Source: Xenorhabdus hominickii (GTDB lineage: Bacteria > Pseudomonadota > Gammaproteobacteria > Enterobacterales > Enterobacteriaceae). Taken from it: a DNA stretch of 64,000 nt. Made by a program: the position numbers and the translations under genes. The notes under the pieces were generated by a model. That model saw only the letters and a list, made by a program, of their open reading frames with translations, was not told the origin of the DNA and searched no databases. Positions 9,041 to 19,076 of this stretch are shown piece after piece; within the stretch, counting starts at the first letter, position 1, and each line of letters starts with the position of its first letter. The stretch spans positions 417,953 to 481,952 of the forward strand of contig NZ_NJAI01000001.1 in NCBI RefSeq assembly GCF_002632725.1, read 5' to 3'.

Positions 9041-9069
9041 AAGGGTATTGCAATCGCAATACCCTTTTC
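9041..9069 (+). terminator. Stem-loop after pepA
   Basis: An 11-bp perfect stem (AAGGGTATTGC / GCAATACCCTT) with a 4-nt loop AATC and a short T run lies between pepA and holC. It probably terminates pepA or reduces read-through into holC-valS. Confidence 0.65.
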
Positions 9070-9106
9070 CGTCACTGTTTCCCCGTAATCTTGTAACCAA
9101 GAAACT

Positions 9107-9586
9107 ATGAAAAACGCCACCTTCTATTTATTGGAAAAGCTTTTATTGGAAAAGCAGCTCTCAGAGCAATCATCATTTTCTGATGATTTACAGCCACATG
9201 AATGGCTGGCATGTCAGCTTTCTGCTGACCAATGGCGTGCAGGGAAGCGGGTTCTGATTGCTTGTGAAAGTCAGCAACAGGCCGAAAAACTGGACGAAGC
9301 ATTATGGCAGCGAGAACCAAGTCAATTTGTGCCACACAATCTTGCCGGAGAAGGCCCTCGCTATGGCGCTCCCGTAGAATTATGCTGGCCGCAAAAAAGA
9401 AGCAATGCACCGCGCGATATTCTCATCACATTGCTTCCTCACTTTGCAGACTTTGCCACGGCTTTCTATGAAGTGATAGACTTCGTCCCTATTGATGAAA
9501 ATCTGAAACAGTTAGCTCGCGAACGATATAAATCCTATCGTAGCGTTGGCTTTAATTTGACCATGGCAAACCCGCCAATCTATTAA
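9107..9586 (+). CDS. holC: DNA polymerase III subunit chi
   Basis: A 159-residue HolC, the clamp-loader accessory subunit that links the psi subunit to single-strand binding protein. Family landmarks are [42 protein letters not shown] and [11 protein letters not shown]. It is about 12 residues longer than the E. coli protein owing to an insertion after residue 10 ([13 protein letters not shown]). It ends 13 bases before valS and is probably co-transcribed with it. Confidence 0.95.
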   Translation: MKNATFYLLEKLLLEKQLSEQSSFSDDLQPHEWLACQLSADQWRAGKRVLIACESQQQAEKLDEALWQREPSQFVPHNLAGEGPRYGAPVELCWPQKRSNAPRDILITLLPHFADFATAFYEVIDFVPIDENLKQLARERYKSYRSVGFNLTMANPPIY

Positions 9587-9599
9587 ATATCAAGATAAA

Positions 9600-12497
9600 A
9601 TGGAAAAGACACCCGCTAATCAAACGCAATCTGAGCCATCTCTCGATAAAACATACAACCCGACAGAGATAGAGCAACCTCTTTATAACCACTGGGAAAA
9701 AAGCGGTTATTTCAAACCTAATGGCGATACCAACCGTGAAAGTTTCTGCATCGTCATCCCGCCACCAAACGTCACTGGTAGCCTGCACATGGGACACGCA
9801 TTCCAGCAGACTATCATGGACACTATGGTGCGTTATCAGCGTATGCAGGGCAAAAACACGCTGTGGCAGGCAGGTACTGACCACGCAGGCATCGCAACAC
9901 AAATGGTTGTTGAGCGCAAAATCGCGGCCGAAGAAGGTAAAACCCGCCACGATTATGGCCGTGAAGCCTTTATCGACAAAATTTGGCAATGGAAAGCGGA
10001 ATCGGGTGGCAATATCTCTAACCAGATGCGCCGTCTGGGTAACTCCGTCGATTGGGAGCGTGAGCGCTTCACTATGGATGAGGGTCTGTCCAAAGCGGTA
10101 AAAGAAGCCTTCGTTCGCCTGTACCAAGAAGATCTGATTTATCGGGGCAAACGTCTGGTTAATTGGGATCCCAAACTGCGCACTGCAATTTCTGATCTGG
10201 AAGTTGAAAACCGTGAAGTGAAAGGTTCCATGTGGCACCTGCGCTACCCACTGGCTGACGGCGCAAAAACGGCTGAAGGCAAAGATTACCTGATTGTTGC
10301 CACCACCCGCCCGGAAACCATGCTGGGAGATACCGGCGTTGCCGTTAACCCGGAAGATCCACGTTATAAGGATCTCATTGGCAAAGAGATCCTTCTGCCG
10401 CTGGTAAACCGTCGCATTCCTATCATCGGCGATGAGCACGCGGACATGGAAAAAGGCACTGGCTGTGTGAAAATCACCCCAGCTCACGATTTCAATGACT
10501 ATGAAGTCGGTAAGCGCCACAGCCTGCCAATGATCAACATTCTGACCTTCGACGGTGATATCCGCGAAGCCGCAGAAGTGTTCGATACTAATGGCGAAGT
10601 TTCTGATGTTTATTCGACTGACATTCCTGCTGAATACCGTGGCATGGAGCGTTTTGCTGCTCGTAAAACGATGGTAGCAGAGTTCGAAAAACAAGGTCTG
10701 TTGGTTGAGATCAAACCTCATGACCTGACCGTTCCTTACGGCGACCGTGGCGGTGTGGTTATCGAACCAATGCTGACCGACCAATGGTACGTCCGTACCG
10801 CACCACTGGCAAAAGTAGCAATTGACGCGGTTGAGAGCGGCGATATTCAGTTCGTACCAAAACAGTACGAAAACATGTACTACTCTTGGATGCGTGATAT
10901 CCAGGATTGGTGTATCTCCCGTCAATTGTGGTGGGGTCACCGCATTCCTGCATGGTACGATGCCGAAGGCAACGTCTATGTTGGTCGCGATGAAGAAGAA
11001 GTCCGCCGCGAAAACAATCTGGGTGCAGATATCGCCCTGACCCAAGACGAAGACGTACTGGATACCTGGTTCTCCTCTGGTCTGTGGACATTCTCTACTC
11101 TCGGCTGGCCTGAGCAGACCGACGCACTGAAAACCTTCCATCCAACCAATGTGCTGGTCAGTGGCTTCGACATTATCTTCTTCTGGATTGCCCGCATGAT
11201 CATGATGACCATGCACTTCATCAAAGATGAAAACGGCAAGCCACAAGTGCCATTCAAGACAGTCTACATGACCGGCCTGATCCGCGATGACGAAGGTCAG
11301 AAGATGTCGAAATCCAAAGGTAACGTTATCGACCCACTGGATATGATCGACGGTATTTCTTTGGAAACACTGCTGGAAAAACGTACCGGCAATATGATGC
11401 AGCCACAACTGGCTGAAAAAATCCGCAAGCGCACTGAAAAACAGTTCCCGGAAGGCATTGAAGCCCACGGTACTGACGCCCTGCGTTTCACACTGGCAGC
11501 ACTGGCTTCTACCGGTCGTGATATCAACTGGGACATGAAGCGTCTGCAAGGTTATCGCAACTTCTGTAACAAACTGTGGAATGCCAGCCGTTTCGTGCTG
11601 ATGAACACCGAAGGGCAGGATTGCGGCCAAAACGGTGGCGAAATGTCACTGTCACTGGCCGATCGCTGGATCCTGGCTGAATTCAACCAAACGGTGAAAA
11701 CCTACCGTGAAGCACTGGATACTTACCGTTTCGACATCGCCGCCAGTATTCTGTACGAATTCACATGGAACCAATTCTGTGACTGGTATCTGGAACTGTC
11801 AAAGCCAGCTATCAACAAAGGCTCAGAAGCGGAAGTCCGTGCAGCTCGTCATACTCTGATTGAAGTACTGGAAGGCCTGTTGCGTCTGGCACACCCAATC
11901 ATTCCATTCATCACCGAAACCATCTGGCAGCGGGTAAAAGTGGTCAAAGGTATCGATGCGGATACCATCATGCTGCAATCTTTCCCTGAATTCGATCAGG
12001 CAAAAATTGATGAACTGGCTCTGAACGATCTGGAATGGATCAAGGAAGCTATCATTGCAATACGTAATATCCGTGCCGAAATGAATATCGCACCGAGCAA
12101 ACCGCTGGAAGTTCTGCTGCGCGATGCCAATGACGATGCACAACGCCGTGTTGCGGAAAACCTCAACTTCATTCAGGCGATGGGCCGTCTTGCATCGGTG
12201 ACCGTATTGGCAGCAGGAGAAGAAGCTCCCGTTTCTGTGACCAAACTGATCAACGGGGCAGAAGTGCTGATCCCAATGGCGGGTTTGGTAGATAAAGACG
12301 CAGAACTGGCACGTCTGGATAAAGAAATCGAGAAGCTGGATAAAGAGATCACCAGCATTGAAGGCAAACTGGCTAACGAAGGCTTTGTCAGCCGTGCGCC
12401 GGAATCCGTCGTTGCAAAAGAGCGTGAACGTCTGGCAACCAACAATACCGCAAAAGAGAAATTATTGGCGCAGAAAGAGACTATCGCTGCGCTGTAA
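9600..12497 (+). CDS. valS: Valine--tRNA ligase
   Basis: A 965-residue class Ia synthetase that charges tRNA-Val. The HIGH motif appears as HMGH in [12 protein letters not shown], and the KMSKS loop is [10 protein letters not shown]. The connective-peptide editing domain (CP1) with [10 protein letters not shown] lies between them. The C-terminus forms the usual coiled-coil arm ([19 protein letters not shown]). Length and order match E. coli ValS (951). The long open frame on the opposite strand within this gene is a by-product of codon use. Confidence 0.98.
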   Translation: MEKTPANQTQSEPSLDKTYNPTEIEQPLYNHWEKSGYFKPNGDTNRESFCIVIPPPNVTGSLHMGHAFQQTIMDTMVRYQRMQGKNTLWQAGTDHAGIATQMVVERKIAAEEGKTRHDYGREAFIDKIWQWKAESGGNISNQMRRLGNSVDWERERFTMDEGLSKAVKEAFVRLYQEDLIYRGKRLVNWDPKLRTAISDLEVENREVKGSMWHLRYPLADGAKTAEGKDYLIVATTRPETMLGDTGVAVNPEDPRYKDLIGKEILLPLVNRRIPIIGDEHADMEKGTGCVKITPAHDFNDYEVGKRHSLPMINILTFDGDIREAAEVFDTNGEVSDVYSTDIPAEYRGMERFAARKTMVAEFEKQGLLVEIKPHDLTVPYGDRGGVVIEPMLTDQWYVRTAPLAKVAIDAVESGDIQFVPKQYENMYYSWMRDIQDWCISRQLWWGHRIPAWYDAEGNVYVGRDEEEVRRENNLGADIALTQDEDVLDTWFSSGLWTFSTLGWPEQTDALKTFHPTNVLVSGFDIIFFWIARMIMMTMHFIKDENGKPQVPFKTVYMTGLIRDDEGQKMSKSKGNVIDPLDMIDGISLETLLEKRTGNMMQPQLAEKIRKRTEKQFPEGIEAHGTDALRFTLAALASTGRDINWDMKRLQGYRNFCNKLWNASRFVLMNTEGQDCGQNGGEMSLSLADRWILAEFNQTVKTYREALDTYRFDIAASILYEFTWNQFCDWYLELSKPAINKGSEAEVRAARHTLIEVLEGLLRLAHPIIPFITETIWQRVKVVKGIDADTIMLQSFPEFDQAKIDELALNDLEWIKEAIIAIRNIRAEMNIAPSKPLEVLLRDANDDAQRRVAENLNFIQAMGRLASVTVLAAGEEAPVSVTKLINGAEVLIPMAGLVDKDAELARLDKEIEKLDKEITSIEGKLANEGFVSRAPESVVAKERERLATNNTAKEKLLAQKETIAAL

Positions 12498-12515
12498 TAT
12501 TTCTCGATTGAAATT

Positions 12516-12644
12516 TATACCCAATGGATTTCAAAGTGCAGCGTGACGGCAAGAGAACGAATCTCCAGAAGCATAGGCCACTATGTGACTGGGGTGGGTG
12601 AGCGTAGCCAACAAAGCTGCAACTTGAAAGACGACGGGTATATA
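12516..12644 (+). repeat. ERIC element, full length
   Basis: A 129-bp imperfect palindrome, close to the 127-bp length of enterobacterial repetitive intergenic consensus. It contains the diagnostic core GTGACTGGGGTG and the complementary arm AATCTCCAGAAGC. The ends TATACCCAATGG and ACGGGTATATA pair as terminal inverted repeats. It sits between the valS stop and its terminator, so it is transcribed as part of the valS 3' UTR. Confidence 0.92.
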
Positions 12645-12645
12645 T

Positions 12646-12681
12646 AAAAAGCCACTGCCATTTAAATGGCAGTGGCTTTTT
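12646..12681. terminator. Strong terminator after valS
   Basis: A perfect 13-bp stem (GCCACTGCCATTT / AAATGGCAGTGGC, flanked by A5 and T5) that can work on both strands. It serves valS on the plus strand and azlD on the minus strand. Confidence 0.9.
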
Positions 12682-12717
12682 CATTTAGCATCTCTTTTAA
12701 CTCTATCACTATTACAC

Positions 12718-13059
12718 TCATGCAAATTGTAATAACATAAATTGCACTAATATAAAAAAAACCAATGAAAACATCAGACTTTTTAATATTGAGTGCGTAT
12801 ATTTGCTGATAAAATAAGCCAGTACCACTGTGACCAGCGCGAGTACATATTTAATCTCAAATTGCTCAATCAGCTCAATCAGGGATAAATTATTCAATGA
12901 AATATTGACGATAATGGTTCCCAGAATAAAACAAATGGCATAATCCAGCGAAGTAATTAGCAAGCTTTGCCCCTTGAAAAACCGATTATTATTCATCAGG
13001 AATGGCGTAGCCCTTAATACAAAACTTATCAATCCCATCAATACGATCAGCAGCATCAT
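12718..13059 (-). CDS. azlD: AzlD-family branched-chain amino acid exporter subunit
   Basis: A 113-residue protein with four hydrophobic segments and the AzlD start (LLIVLMGLISFVLRATPFLM). AzlC/AzlD (YgaZ/YgaH in E. coli) form a two-component exporter of branched-chain amino acids. The ATG overlaps the stop of azlC as ATGA, showing translational coupling. Because azlC is interrupted by an in-frame stop, the complete exporter may not be made, although azlD itself looks intact. Confidence 0.85.
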   Translation of the reverse strand: MMLLIVLMGLISFVLRATPFLMNNNRFFKGQSLLITSLDYAICFILGTIIVNISLNNLSLIELIEQFEIKYVLALVTVVLAYFISKYTHSILKSLMFSLVFFILVQFMLLQFA

Positions 13060-13760
13060 GATGTTTTATCCTTTCTGAGTTTTCGCTCAATAAGTGCAAG
13101 TCCAATCCCACACAAAATAGGGATTGCCAGATCCATTAATTTCATACTCACTTCATTCAATACCGGTGCGCACAACCCGCCCATTACTGCTGCCAACACG
13201 GACATATCTTTGCCCGAACGTTTGGCAGTCAAGGAGGCAAAATGAATGGGAACCAACATGCCTCAAAACAGAGAAAAGGAACCATAATTCAGATGTTCTG
13301 CCGAAATATACCCTAACAGCGTGGCACAAAATGTAATCACAAAACAGGGTATGGCAACACCCAGATAAAAATGAAATTGAGATTTACCATCGGTGATATT
13401 TTCTGCACAGATATGTGAATGCGTCACTGTATAAGTGCTGGCACTGAATCCTAACATCGACAACAAAATATTTCGCTTTGGGATACCATGAAAATACTGT
13501 GACATTACCATTGCCATCAGGAAAAAGCGGAAATTAATCAACAATGCCAAGATGATAACAGAGAATACCGCCCCATCAGCCAGATAACCTACCGCAGCAA
13601 CCTGCAATGGCGCAGCATGTATCAATAATGACCCGACCAACGTTTCTGCCAATGGAACACCGTGGCTTTGATAAAGCGCCCCAATCGAAGCAAAAATAAG
13701 GAAAAAAGAGATACAGACAGGCAAAGAATGCATCATGCCTTTCTTAAAGAATGGATTCAC
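13056..13760 (-). pseudogene. azlC: azlC interrupted by an in-frame TGA
   Basis: Two consecutive segments in one frame (13263-13760 and 13056-13259) together make one AzlC/YgaZ of about 233 residues, the normal length. The join reads ...GSFSLF-stop-GMLVPIHFASL: a TGA at 13263-13265, one transition away from a Trp TGG, in the second-last helix region. No frameshift is involved. The first 165 residues (MNPFFKKGMMHSLPVCISF...) include the conserved AzlC domain. Options are a real nonsense mutation, a sequencing error, or limited read-through. I see nothing supporting selenocysteine insertion. Confidence 0.85.
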
Positions 13761-14093
13761 ACTTAGTACCTATATTTAGAGTTGTATTTAAAGTAGTGGA
13801 GAAATCGCTGTATTTCATAACGGAAGAATAGCCATATCATTGAGCTATATTATGAAAAAACAAAGTTATAGCAGGATATATATCATGGCAATCATTTTAA
13901 GAATAATTTTGACAAAGCTTCCCTGTGATTAAAATAACCCAACAAATAATAAACCCTATTTAATATAAGTAATTAGTGAAATTATATGTCACACGCCAAT
14001 ATGATATAACTTTATTTTATATATAAGGCTTTTAATATTCTCGTTATAGTGGTAACAATTTTAAAAACAATAAGTTACTCTCGGAGAAATAGA

Positions 14094-14867
14094 ATGAAAA
14101 TTGTTCTCAATATATTATTGGCGGGTATTGTTCAATTGGGTTTCACCCATCTGGCTTATGCGCAATCCACTCTCGATAACATTCAATCTACAGGCATCTT
14201 CAAAATCGGAACAGAAGGTGCTTATGCGCCATTCAGTTATCACGATGCTTCCGGGAAATTGACTGGCTTCGATGTGGAAATCGGCCGTGAAATTGCTTTG
14301 CGTATGAAAGTAAAACCTGAATTTGTTGAAGGCAAATGGGATGGTTTGATTGGTGGCCTTGATGCAGGACGTTCCGATGCAGTAATGAACCAAATCGCGA
14401 TTACGCCAGAGCGCGAGAAAAAATACAGCTTTTCCCTGCCTTATGTGATTTCAGAAGCGGTACTGATTACCCGTACCAATAACAACGATATAAAAACATT
14501 CAGCGACTTAAAAGGGAAAAAATCGGCACATACCCTGACCAATAATTTTGCCCAGATTGCCAGAAATTATGGTGCAGATATCATCGGCGTTAATGGTTTT
14601 AATCAAGAAGTGGAATTGGTAAACACAGGTCGTGCAGATGCAACAATCAACGATAAACTTTCTTATCTTGATTACAAAAAACATCGCCCGGATGCCCCGG
14701 TAAAAATTGTTGTTGCGGATACTCAGGCTGCAAAAACTGCCGTACTACTACGTAAAAGTGATAGTGAATTAAAAGCCGCAGTAGATAAAGCCATTACTGA
14801 AATAAAAGCGGATGGTACTTATCAACGCATTTGGGATAAATATTTTTCTGAGGGAACAGTTGAATAA
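14094..14867 (+). CDS. Amino acid (cystine-type) ABC binding protein 1
   Basis: A 257-residue periplasmic substrate-binding protein, family 3. The signal peptide MKIVLNILLAGIVQLGF...AYAQ is followed by GTEGAYAPFSYHD, the start of lobe I, and GFDVEIGREIA. It resembles the E. coli cystine-binding TcyJ and Bacillus TcyA type. The start at 14094 is chosen for the signal peptide and CGGAGAAA upstream. A second, clearly paralogous binding protein lies at 19077-19850 beside the permease and ATPase. This copy is separated from them by an oppositely oriented adhesin gene. It probably feeds the same transporter with a different or overlapping specificity. Confidence 0.88.
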   Translation: MKIVLNILLAGIVQLGFTHLAYAQSTLDNIQSTGIFKIGTEGAYAPFSYHDASGKLTGFDVEIGREIALRMKVKPEFVEGKWDGLIGGLDAGRSDAVMNQIAITPEREKKYSFSLPYVISEAVLITRTNNNDIKTFSDLKGKKSAHTLTNNFAQIARNYGADIIGVNGFNQEVELVNTGRADATINDKLSYLDYKKHRPDAPVKIVVADTQAAKTAVLLRKSDSELKAAVDKAITEIKADGTYQRIWDKYFSEGTVE

Positions 14868-14907
14868 TCAAAATAAAGAACAAATAAGATCAATGTCTAT
14901 TGGATTG

Positions 14908-14933
14908 AGAAAAAGTAGGCGTCATTGACGCCT
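14908..14933 (-). terminator. Terminator of the trimeric autotransporter
   Basis: On the minus strand AGGCGT-CAATG-ACGCCT is followed by ACTTTTTC. The stem is 6 bp with a T5 run, just after the adhesin stop at 14978. On the other strand it has no T-run, so it is assigned to the adhesin. Confidence 0.65.
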
Positions 14934-14977
14934 GCATTATCATTACTACTGAATATCAGTAAAAAGGAAGTCAGACA

Positions 14978-16840
14978 TTACCAACCTATTGCAACACCCG
15001 CCCCAAATACCGCACCATCAGAATTATTCCAGCTCGTAGAAGCTCTGACATTGACGTTTTCAGTCACTTTCGCTTGAGTACCAACTGCAATCGCACTCCC
15101 ATCGCGATATTGCCCCAAGCCCACACCGACACTAAAGCGGTTTGCATTGCTGTAAGGAATATTGGTCATAGCCGCAACACTGGCAATACCGGCGTTAGCA
15201 CGTTTTTCTACACGGTTAATTTTGTTATCTAATTTGTGAACACTCTGGCGCATTTCTGATTCTAATGCGTTAAAACGTTTTTCAGAGTAAACATGATATT
15301 CACCCATTTTCGCATTCATATCCTGAGCATATTTATAGATCCCATCTGTTTTTGCATCCAGCTTATTCATTCTTTCTTCAGAAGCCTTCTTGACGATAGT
15401 GATTTTGTCACCTAACTGTTTATTTGTCTCTGAGTCTTTCGTGGGCTGCTCTGCCGCCTGCTGTGACGAACCCGCCTTTGTCACTGAGTCTGTGACCTTT
15501 GCTGCTGAATTCGTCGCTTCTTGCGCAGACTGCTCTGCCGCCTGCTGTGACGAGCCCGCTTTTGTCGCTGAGTCTGTGGCCTTTGCTGCTGAGTTCGCCG
15601 CTTCTTGCGCAGACTGCTCTGCCGCCTGCTGTGACGAGCCCGCCTTTGTCACTGAGTCTGTGGCCTTTGCTGCTGAACCCGCCGCTTCTTGCGCAGACTG
15701 CTCTGCCGCCTGCTGTGACGAGCCCGCTTTTGTCGCTGAGTCTGTGGCCTTTGCTGCTGAGTTCGCCGCTTCTTGCGCAGACTGCTCTGCCGCCTGCTGT
15801 GACGAGCCCGCCTTTGTCGCTGAGTCTGCGGCCTTTGCTGCTAAGTCCGCCGCAGCTTGCTCTGATTGTATGACAGTCTGCTGAATTTCAGAAAGCGTTA
15901 TAAGAGTATCATCTATTTTCTTTACCTTATCTCCAATGTCTTTTTTTAATTCATTGGTAATACTACTCTTAACATCATCAAGCTGTTTTTTATTAACTGC
16001 ATCGTTCGAATTCTTACCATCGGCAATATTAACTAACCGTAATTGAGTTTGATTATCACCAAAGGACACAACATTACTCTCATCTGCTTTAAAAGTAAGG
16101 TTTCCCACAAAATATGAGGTTGTATATGTGGGGTTGGAAAAGAAACCGCGACGGTTCAATTGAGCTACAGTAACTGCATCCTGATCTTTTTCACCATCAG
16201 CAATATTTGTTAGATATTTATTTTTAGTGGTATCTGCGCTACTTCCAAACGAAAACGAATTATCTCTGTCAGTTTCAGAGCCTTTTCCGATTGCAACTGC
16301 ATTAGTATGGTGAGAAACTGCACTTGTCCCCAAAGCAATACCATCATTCTTATGAACAATAGCCCCCACTCCTATTGCAATACTTCGCTCTGCCTTAGCG
16401 TTTGATAGATTGCCTATAGCTACCGAATTTTCACTCTTATCATCAATTTTTCCTATAAAAGCAAAAGAGTTAGCACTGGAATTGCCAATTTTTCCAGCGC
16501 TCAAAGCAACAGAATGATTGCTATTATGACCAATACTCCCTTCGCTCAAAGCGACAGAACTAAATCCACTTTTTCCAATTGAACTTCCAAGTATTGCAAT
16601 GGAATTTGCAGGATGAATATCGACATTAATATTTCCTGCATCTACACTACTATCATCTGATACAATATATCTAAATCCTACATGGTAATTTCCATGATGA
16701 TATATTTTTAAATTTTCTATCAAATTCAAAGGAAGATATTTTGGTACTGGTTCTGAATCAGTACTCGTGCTGGCATATGATACTGATGCCGTACTGATTA
16801 ACATCAATGAAACCATTGATTTAAATGAAATTTTTCTCAT
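14978..16840 (-). CDS. Trimeric autotransporter adhesin (YadA family)
   Basis: A 620-residue outer-membrane adhesin. The order is: signal peptide (MRKISFKSMVSLMLISTASVSYAS); a head of YadA-type 14-residue left-handed beta repeats (SIAIGVGA, AVAIGKGS, VALSEGSIG); neck-like motifs (ADGKNSNDAVNKKQL); a low-complexity alanine-rich stalk with five 28-residue repeats; a coiled coil (LDNKINRVEKRANAGIASVAA); and a C-terminal YadA anchor ending GAVFGAGVAIGW, whose final aromatic is typical of BAM substrates. As a homotrimer it would bind host matrix or mediate autoaggregation. It is transcribed opposite to the flanking ABC transporter genes. No other secretion component is needed for the family. Confidence 0.93.
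   Translation of the reverse strand: MRKISFKSMVSLMLISTASVSYASTSTDSEPVPKYLPLNLIENLKIYHHGNYHVGFRYIVSDDSSVDAGNINVDIHPANSIAILGSSIGKSGFSSVALSEGSIGHNSNHSVALSAGKIGNSSANSFAFIGKIDDKSENSVAIGNLSNAKAERSIAIGVGAIVHKNDGIALGTSAVSHHTNAVAIGKGSETDRDNSFSFGSSADTTKNKYLTNIADGEKDQDAVTVAQLNRRGFFSNPTYTTSYFVGNLTFKADESNVVSFGDNQTQLRLVNIADGKNSNDAVNKKQLDDVKSSITNELKKDIGDKVKKIDDTLITLSEIQQTVIQSEQAAADLAAKAADSATKAGSSQQAAEQSAQEAANSAAKATDSATKAGSSQQAAEQSAQEAAGSAAKATDSVTKAGSSQQAAEQSAQEAANSAAKATDSATKAGSSQQAAEQSAQEATNSAAKVTDSVTKAGSSQQAAEQPTKDSETNKQLGDKITIVKKASEERMNKLDAKTDGIYKYAQDMNAKMGEYHVYSEKRFNALESEMRQSVHKLDNKINRVEKRANAGIASVAAMTNIPYSNANRFSVGVGLGQYRDGSAIAVGTQAKVTENVNVRASTSWNNSDGAVFGAGVAIGW
15451..15870 (-). repeat. Five 84-bp tandem repeats in the adhesin stalk
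   Basis: The anchor CTGCCGCCTGCTGTGACGA recurs at 15451, 15535, 15619, 15703 and 15787, an exact 84-bp period (28 codons). The peptide unit is of the form AAEQSAQEAANSAAKATDSA plus TKAGSSQQ. Units alternate between ...NSA...DSAT and ...GSA...DSVT forms, so an older 168-bp unit may have duplicated. The 28-residue length equals four heptads, so adding or losing units would keep a coiled-coil register. Confidence 0.95.
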
Positions 16841-17563
16841 TATTTATTTCACCGTGATAAAAATAGATAAGTTTACTTATTAAAAAAAAGTTAATTCAAT
16901 GAAACACCAAGAATAGACTTAATCTGTCTTTATTAATTTTTTATAAGAAATTCCATATTTATATAAAACTAAAATAAACACAATTATTATCTGAAAATCA
17001 ACAATGTTATATATTGCATAAATTGAAATTAATAAATTAAATTAAGATAGTTATACTCGTATTCCTATTGAAATAAGCGCGTCATTAAATATTAAAAATA
17101 AATAAAAGACAAGTTTTTTTATTTATAAAAATTACATTACAATGCATATATCAGACTGATTCCATCTTAATATTTTATCTGTTAGCGCTAATTCTATGAT
17201 TTTATTGATTCTCAATGACTTGTTTAAGATTACTCCGATAATACACTTTAAATTAGCAATTAGACACAGCACTATAATTTACATCAACTCATAATTTAAT
17301 TCTGAAAAAACATTAATTAATAAAATATTTTAAAAACAAATTAATTAAATTATTTATTTTAAATATGAATATAAAAACATAATAACATCATTATTTATAA
17401 TAACTCTACTCCTTGCCACATTTACCAATATCACCAGCCCATACTAAAGTTCTAAGCTATAACTTTATTGTATATAGCGTTCGCCTTTTCTTGCCATATC
17501 ATCATTAAAACAACCTTATAAAAAATAAACATATTTTTAATATCTATCTATTAGGAAGAATCT
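16841..17563. other. AT-rich intergenic region, no gene seen
   Basis: About 720 bp between the divergent adhesin and ABC permease genes. It is strongly AT-rich with many A/T runs and no frame with a plausible start and ribosome site. It must contain the promoters for both genes. Its composition suggests H-NS-type silencing of the adhesin, which is an inference. I see no clear repeats or operators. Confidence 0.6.
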
Positions 17564-18286
17564 ATGACCCCAGATTGGCTCAGTTTAGCGCTGGATTCCC
17601 TTTGGCCGATGCTTTACGCCGGTCTCACATTCACCATTCCCCTTACGCTGATTACTTTCGCACTTGGGATCTCATTAGGATTTATCGTCGCTTTAATCAG
17701 ACTGTATGGGCCTAAGCCACTGATTGCTGTGGTTCGCTTTTATGTCTGGTTGATTCGCGGTACGCCTTTGTTGGTGCAACTGTTTTTGATCTTCTACGCC
17801 CTGCCCAGCGTAGGCATTACATTGGAAGCCTTTACCTCTGCTGTTATCGGCTTTACCCTGAATGTGGGTGCTTATACGTCAGAAGTGATCCGTGCCGCAT
17901 TGATTTCTGTTCCCAAAGGGCAATGGGAAGCCTCTCACTCTATCGGCATGAGTTGGTGGCAATCACTGCGCCGGATCATACTTCCACAGGCGGCTCGGGT
18001 TTCAATTCCTCCCCTGTCCAATACCTTTATTTCGTTGGTAAAAGATACTTCTCTGGCTTCCGTCATTACCGTGCCGGAAATGTTTCTGGCGGCACAGCGC
18101 ATCGCCGCAGTTACCTATCAGCCGCTTATCCTGTATACCGAAGCCGCTATTCTCTACCTTCTCTTAAGCTCAGTGTTGTCAGCACTGCAAGTCCGGTTGG
18201 AAAAGAAATTCGCCCAACAAAGCAATAACCAGCAAAACAACCGTAATAATAAGGAAGCCAAAGATGATTCAGCTCACCAACATTGA
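17564..18286 (+). CDS. Amino acid ABC transporter permease (TcyB/TcyL-like)
   Basis: A 240-residue His/Glu/Gln/Arg/opine-family permease. It begins MTPDWLSLALDSLWPMLYAG, which precedes the TMPI helix GLTFTIPLTLITFALGISLG. The conserved EAA loop is EASHSIGMSWWQSLRRIILPQAARVSIPPLSN. The motif RGTPLLVQLFLIFYALP is typical of the polar amino acid family. It would form the channel of a homodimeric transporter for L-cystine or a related amino acid. AGGAAG precedes the ATG. Its last 23 bases overlap the ATPase gene, indicating coupled translation. Confidence 0.9.
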   Translation: MTPDWLSLALDSLWPMLYAGLTFTIPLTLITFALGISLGFIVALIRLYGPKPLIAVVRFYVWLIRGTPLLVQLFLIFYALPSVGITLEAFTSAVIGFTLNVGAYTSEVIRAALISVPKGQWEASHSIGMSWWQSLRRIILPQAARVSIPPLSNTFISLVKDTSLASVITVPEMFLAAQRIAAVTYQPLILYTEAAILYLLLSSVLSALQVRLEKKFAQQSNNQQNNRNNKEAKDDSAHQH

Positions 18287-19028
18287 AAAAAGTTTCGACG
18301 GGCAAAAGGTGCTGAAAAATATTAACCTGACGATAAAGGAAGGCAGTCTGACGGCACTGATTGGCCCTTCTGGTAGCGGGAAAAGTACTTTGCTGCGTTG
18401 TATTAATCTGTTGGAGATCCCACAGGCTGGCAAACTGGAAATTGGCAAAGAACAGATTACGTTTAACGGTAAGGATCGGTTGCCGCATCGGGAAATTCAG
18501 CGCTTTAGCCTGCAAACGGGCATGGTCTTCCAGAACTTCCAGCTTTTTCCGCATCTGACGGTAATTGAAAATATTATGGAAGGGCTAATTTGGGTACAGA
18601 AATGGCCGCGTGAACGCGCCAGAGAACGAGCGCTGGAATTACTGAAAAAGGTCGGGATGTCGCACAAAGCGGATGTCTGGCCGAGTACACTGTCGGGTGG
18701 TCAGCAGCAGCGAGTGGCAATAGCCAGAGCGATGGCACCCTCGCCTAAAGTCCTTCTGTGCGATGAACCAACATCAGCACTCGATCCTGAATTATCTAAA
18801 GAAGTGGTTTCCGTTTTGAAGCAATTGGCAGGAGAAGGCACTACCATGTTAATGGCAACGCACGATTTACGCTTGGCTGCCAACCTTGCCCATGATGTCG
18901 TCTTTCTGGAATCCGGTGAGATTATTGAATCGGGCCCGGCAAAAACTCTCTTTACCCGTCCCAGTAAAGTGCGTACTGGTGAATTTATCTCAACTCTGAC
19001 AGAAACCTTACCGGATTGGGAAATATAG
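18264..19028 (+). CDS. Amino acid ABC transporter ATPase (TcyC/TcyN-like)
   Basis: A 254-residue nucleotide-binding subunit. Walker A is GPSGSGKST, the Q-loop VFQNFQLFPHLTV, the ABC signature LSGGQQQRVAIARA, and Walker B VLLCDEPTSALDP, with the H-loop in ATHDL. It powers the permease encoded just upstream, whose gene it overlaps. The binding-protein gene follows 48 bases downstream. All required domains are present, so the importer should be functional. Confidence 0.93.
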   Translation: MIQLTNIEKSFDGQKVLKNINLTIKEGSLTALIGPSGSGKSTLLRCINLLEIPQAGKLEIGKEQITFNGKDRLPHREIQRFSLQTGMVFQNFQLFPHLTVIENIMEGLIWVQKWPRERARERALELLKKVGMSHKADVWPSTLSGGQQQRVAIARAMAPSPKVLLCDEPTSALDPELSKEVVSVLKQLAGEGTTMLMATHDLRLAANLAHDVVFLESGEIIESGPAKTLFTRPSKVRTGEFISTLTETLPDWEI

Positions 19029-19076
19029 CAAGCAGTCACGTTTAATATCAGCAACATTATTTACTCGGAGAAACCC

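Noticed and set aside
9552-11630. A 692-codon open frame opposite to valS
   Set aside because: It lies wholly within a well-conserved synthetase gene and has the odd composition (His/Phe/Val-rich) of an antisense frame; no domain is recognisable.
13263-13265. azlC TGA as selenocysteine codon
   Set aside because: AzlC is not a selenoprotein family, the stop replaces a probable Trp, and no bSECIS-like hairpin follows directly.
15451-15870. Regular repeats that might suggest CRISPR
   Set aside because: Units are contiguous with no unique spacers and stay in frame in the adhesin.
15390-15884. Cys/Ala-rich and Leu/Pro-rich repeats on the plus strand
   Set aside because: They are the reverse translation of the adhesin stalk repeats, not separate genes.
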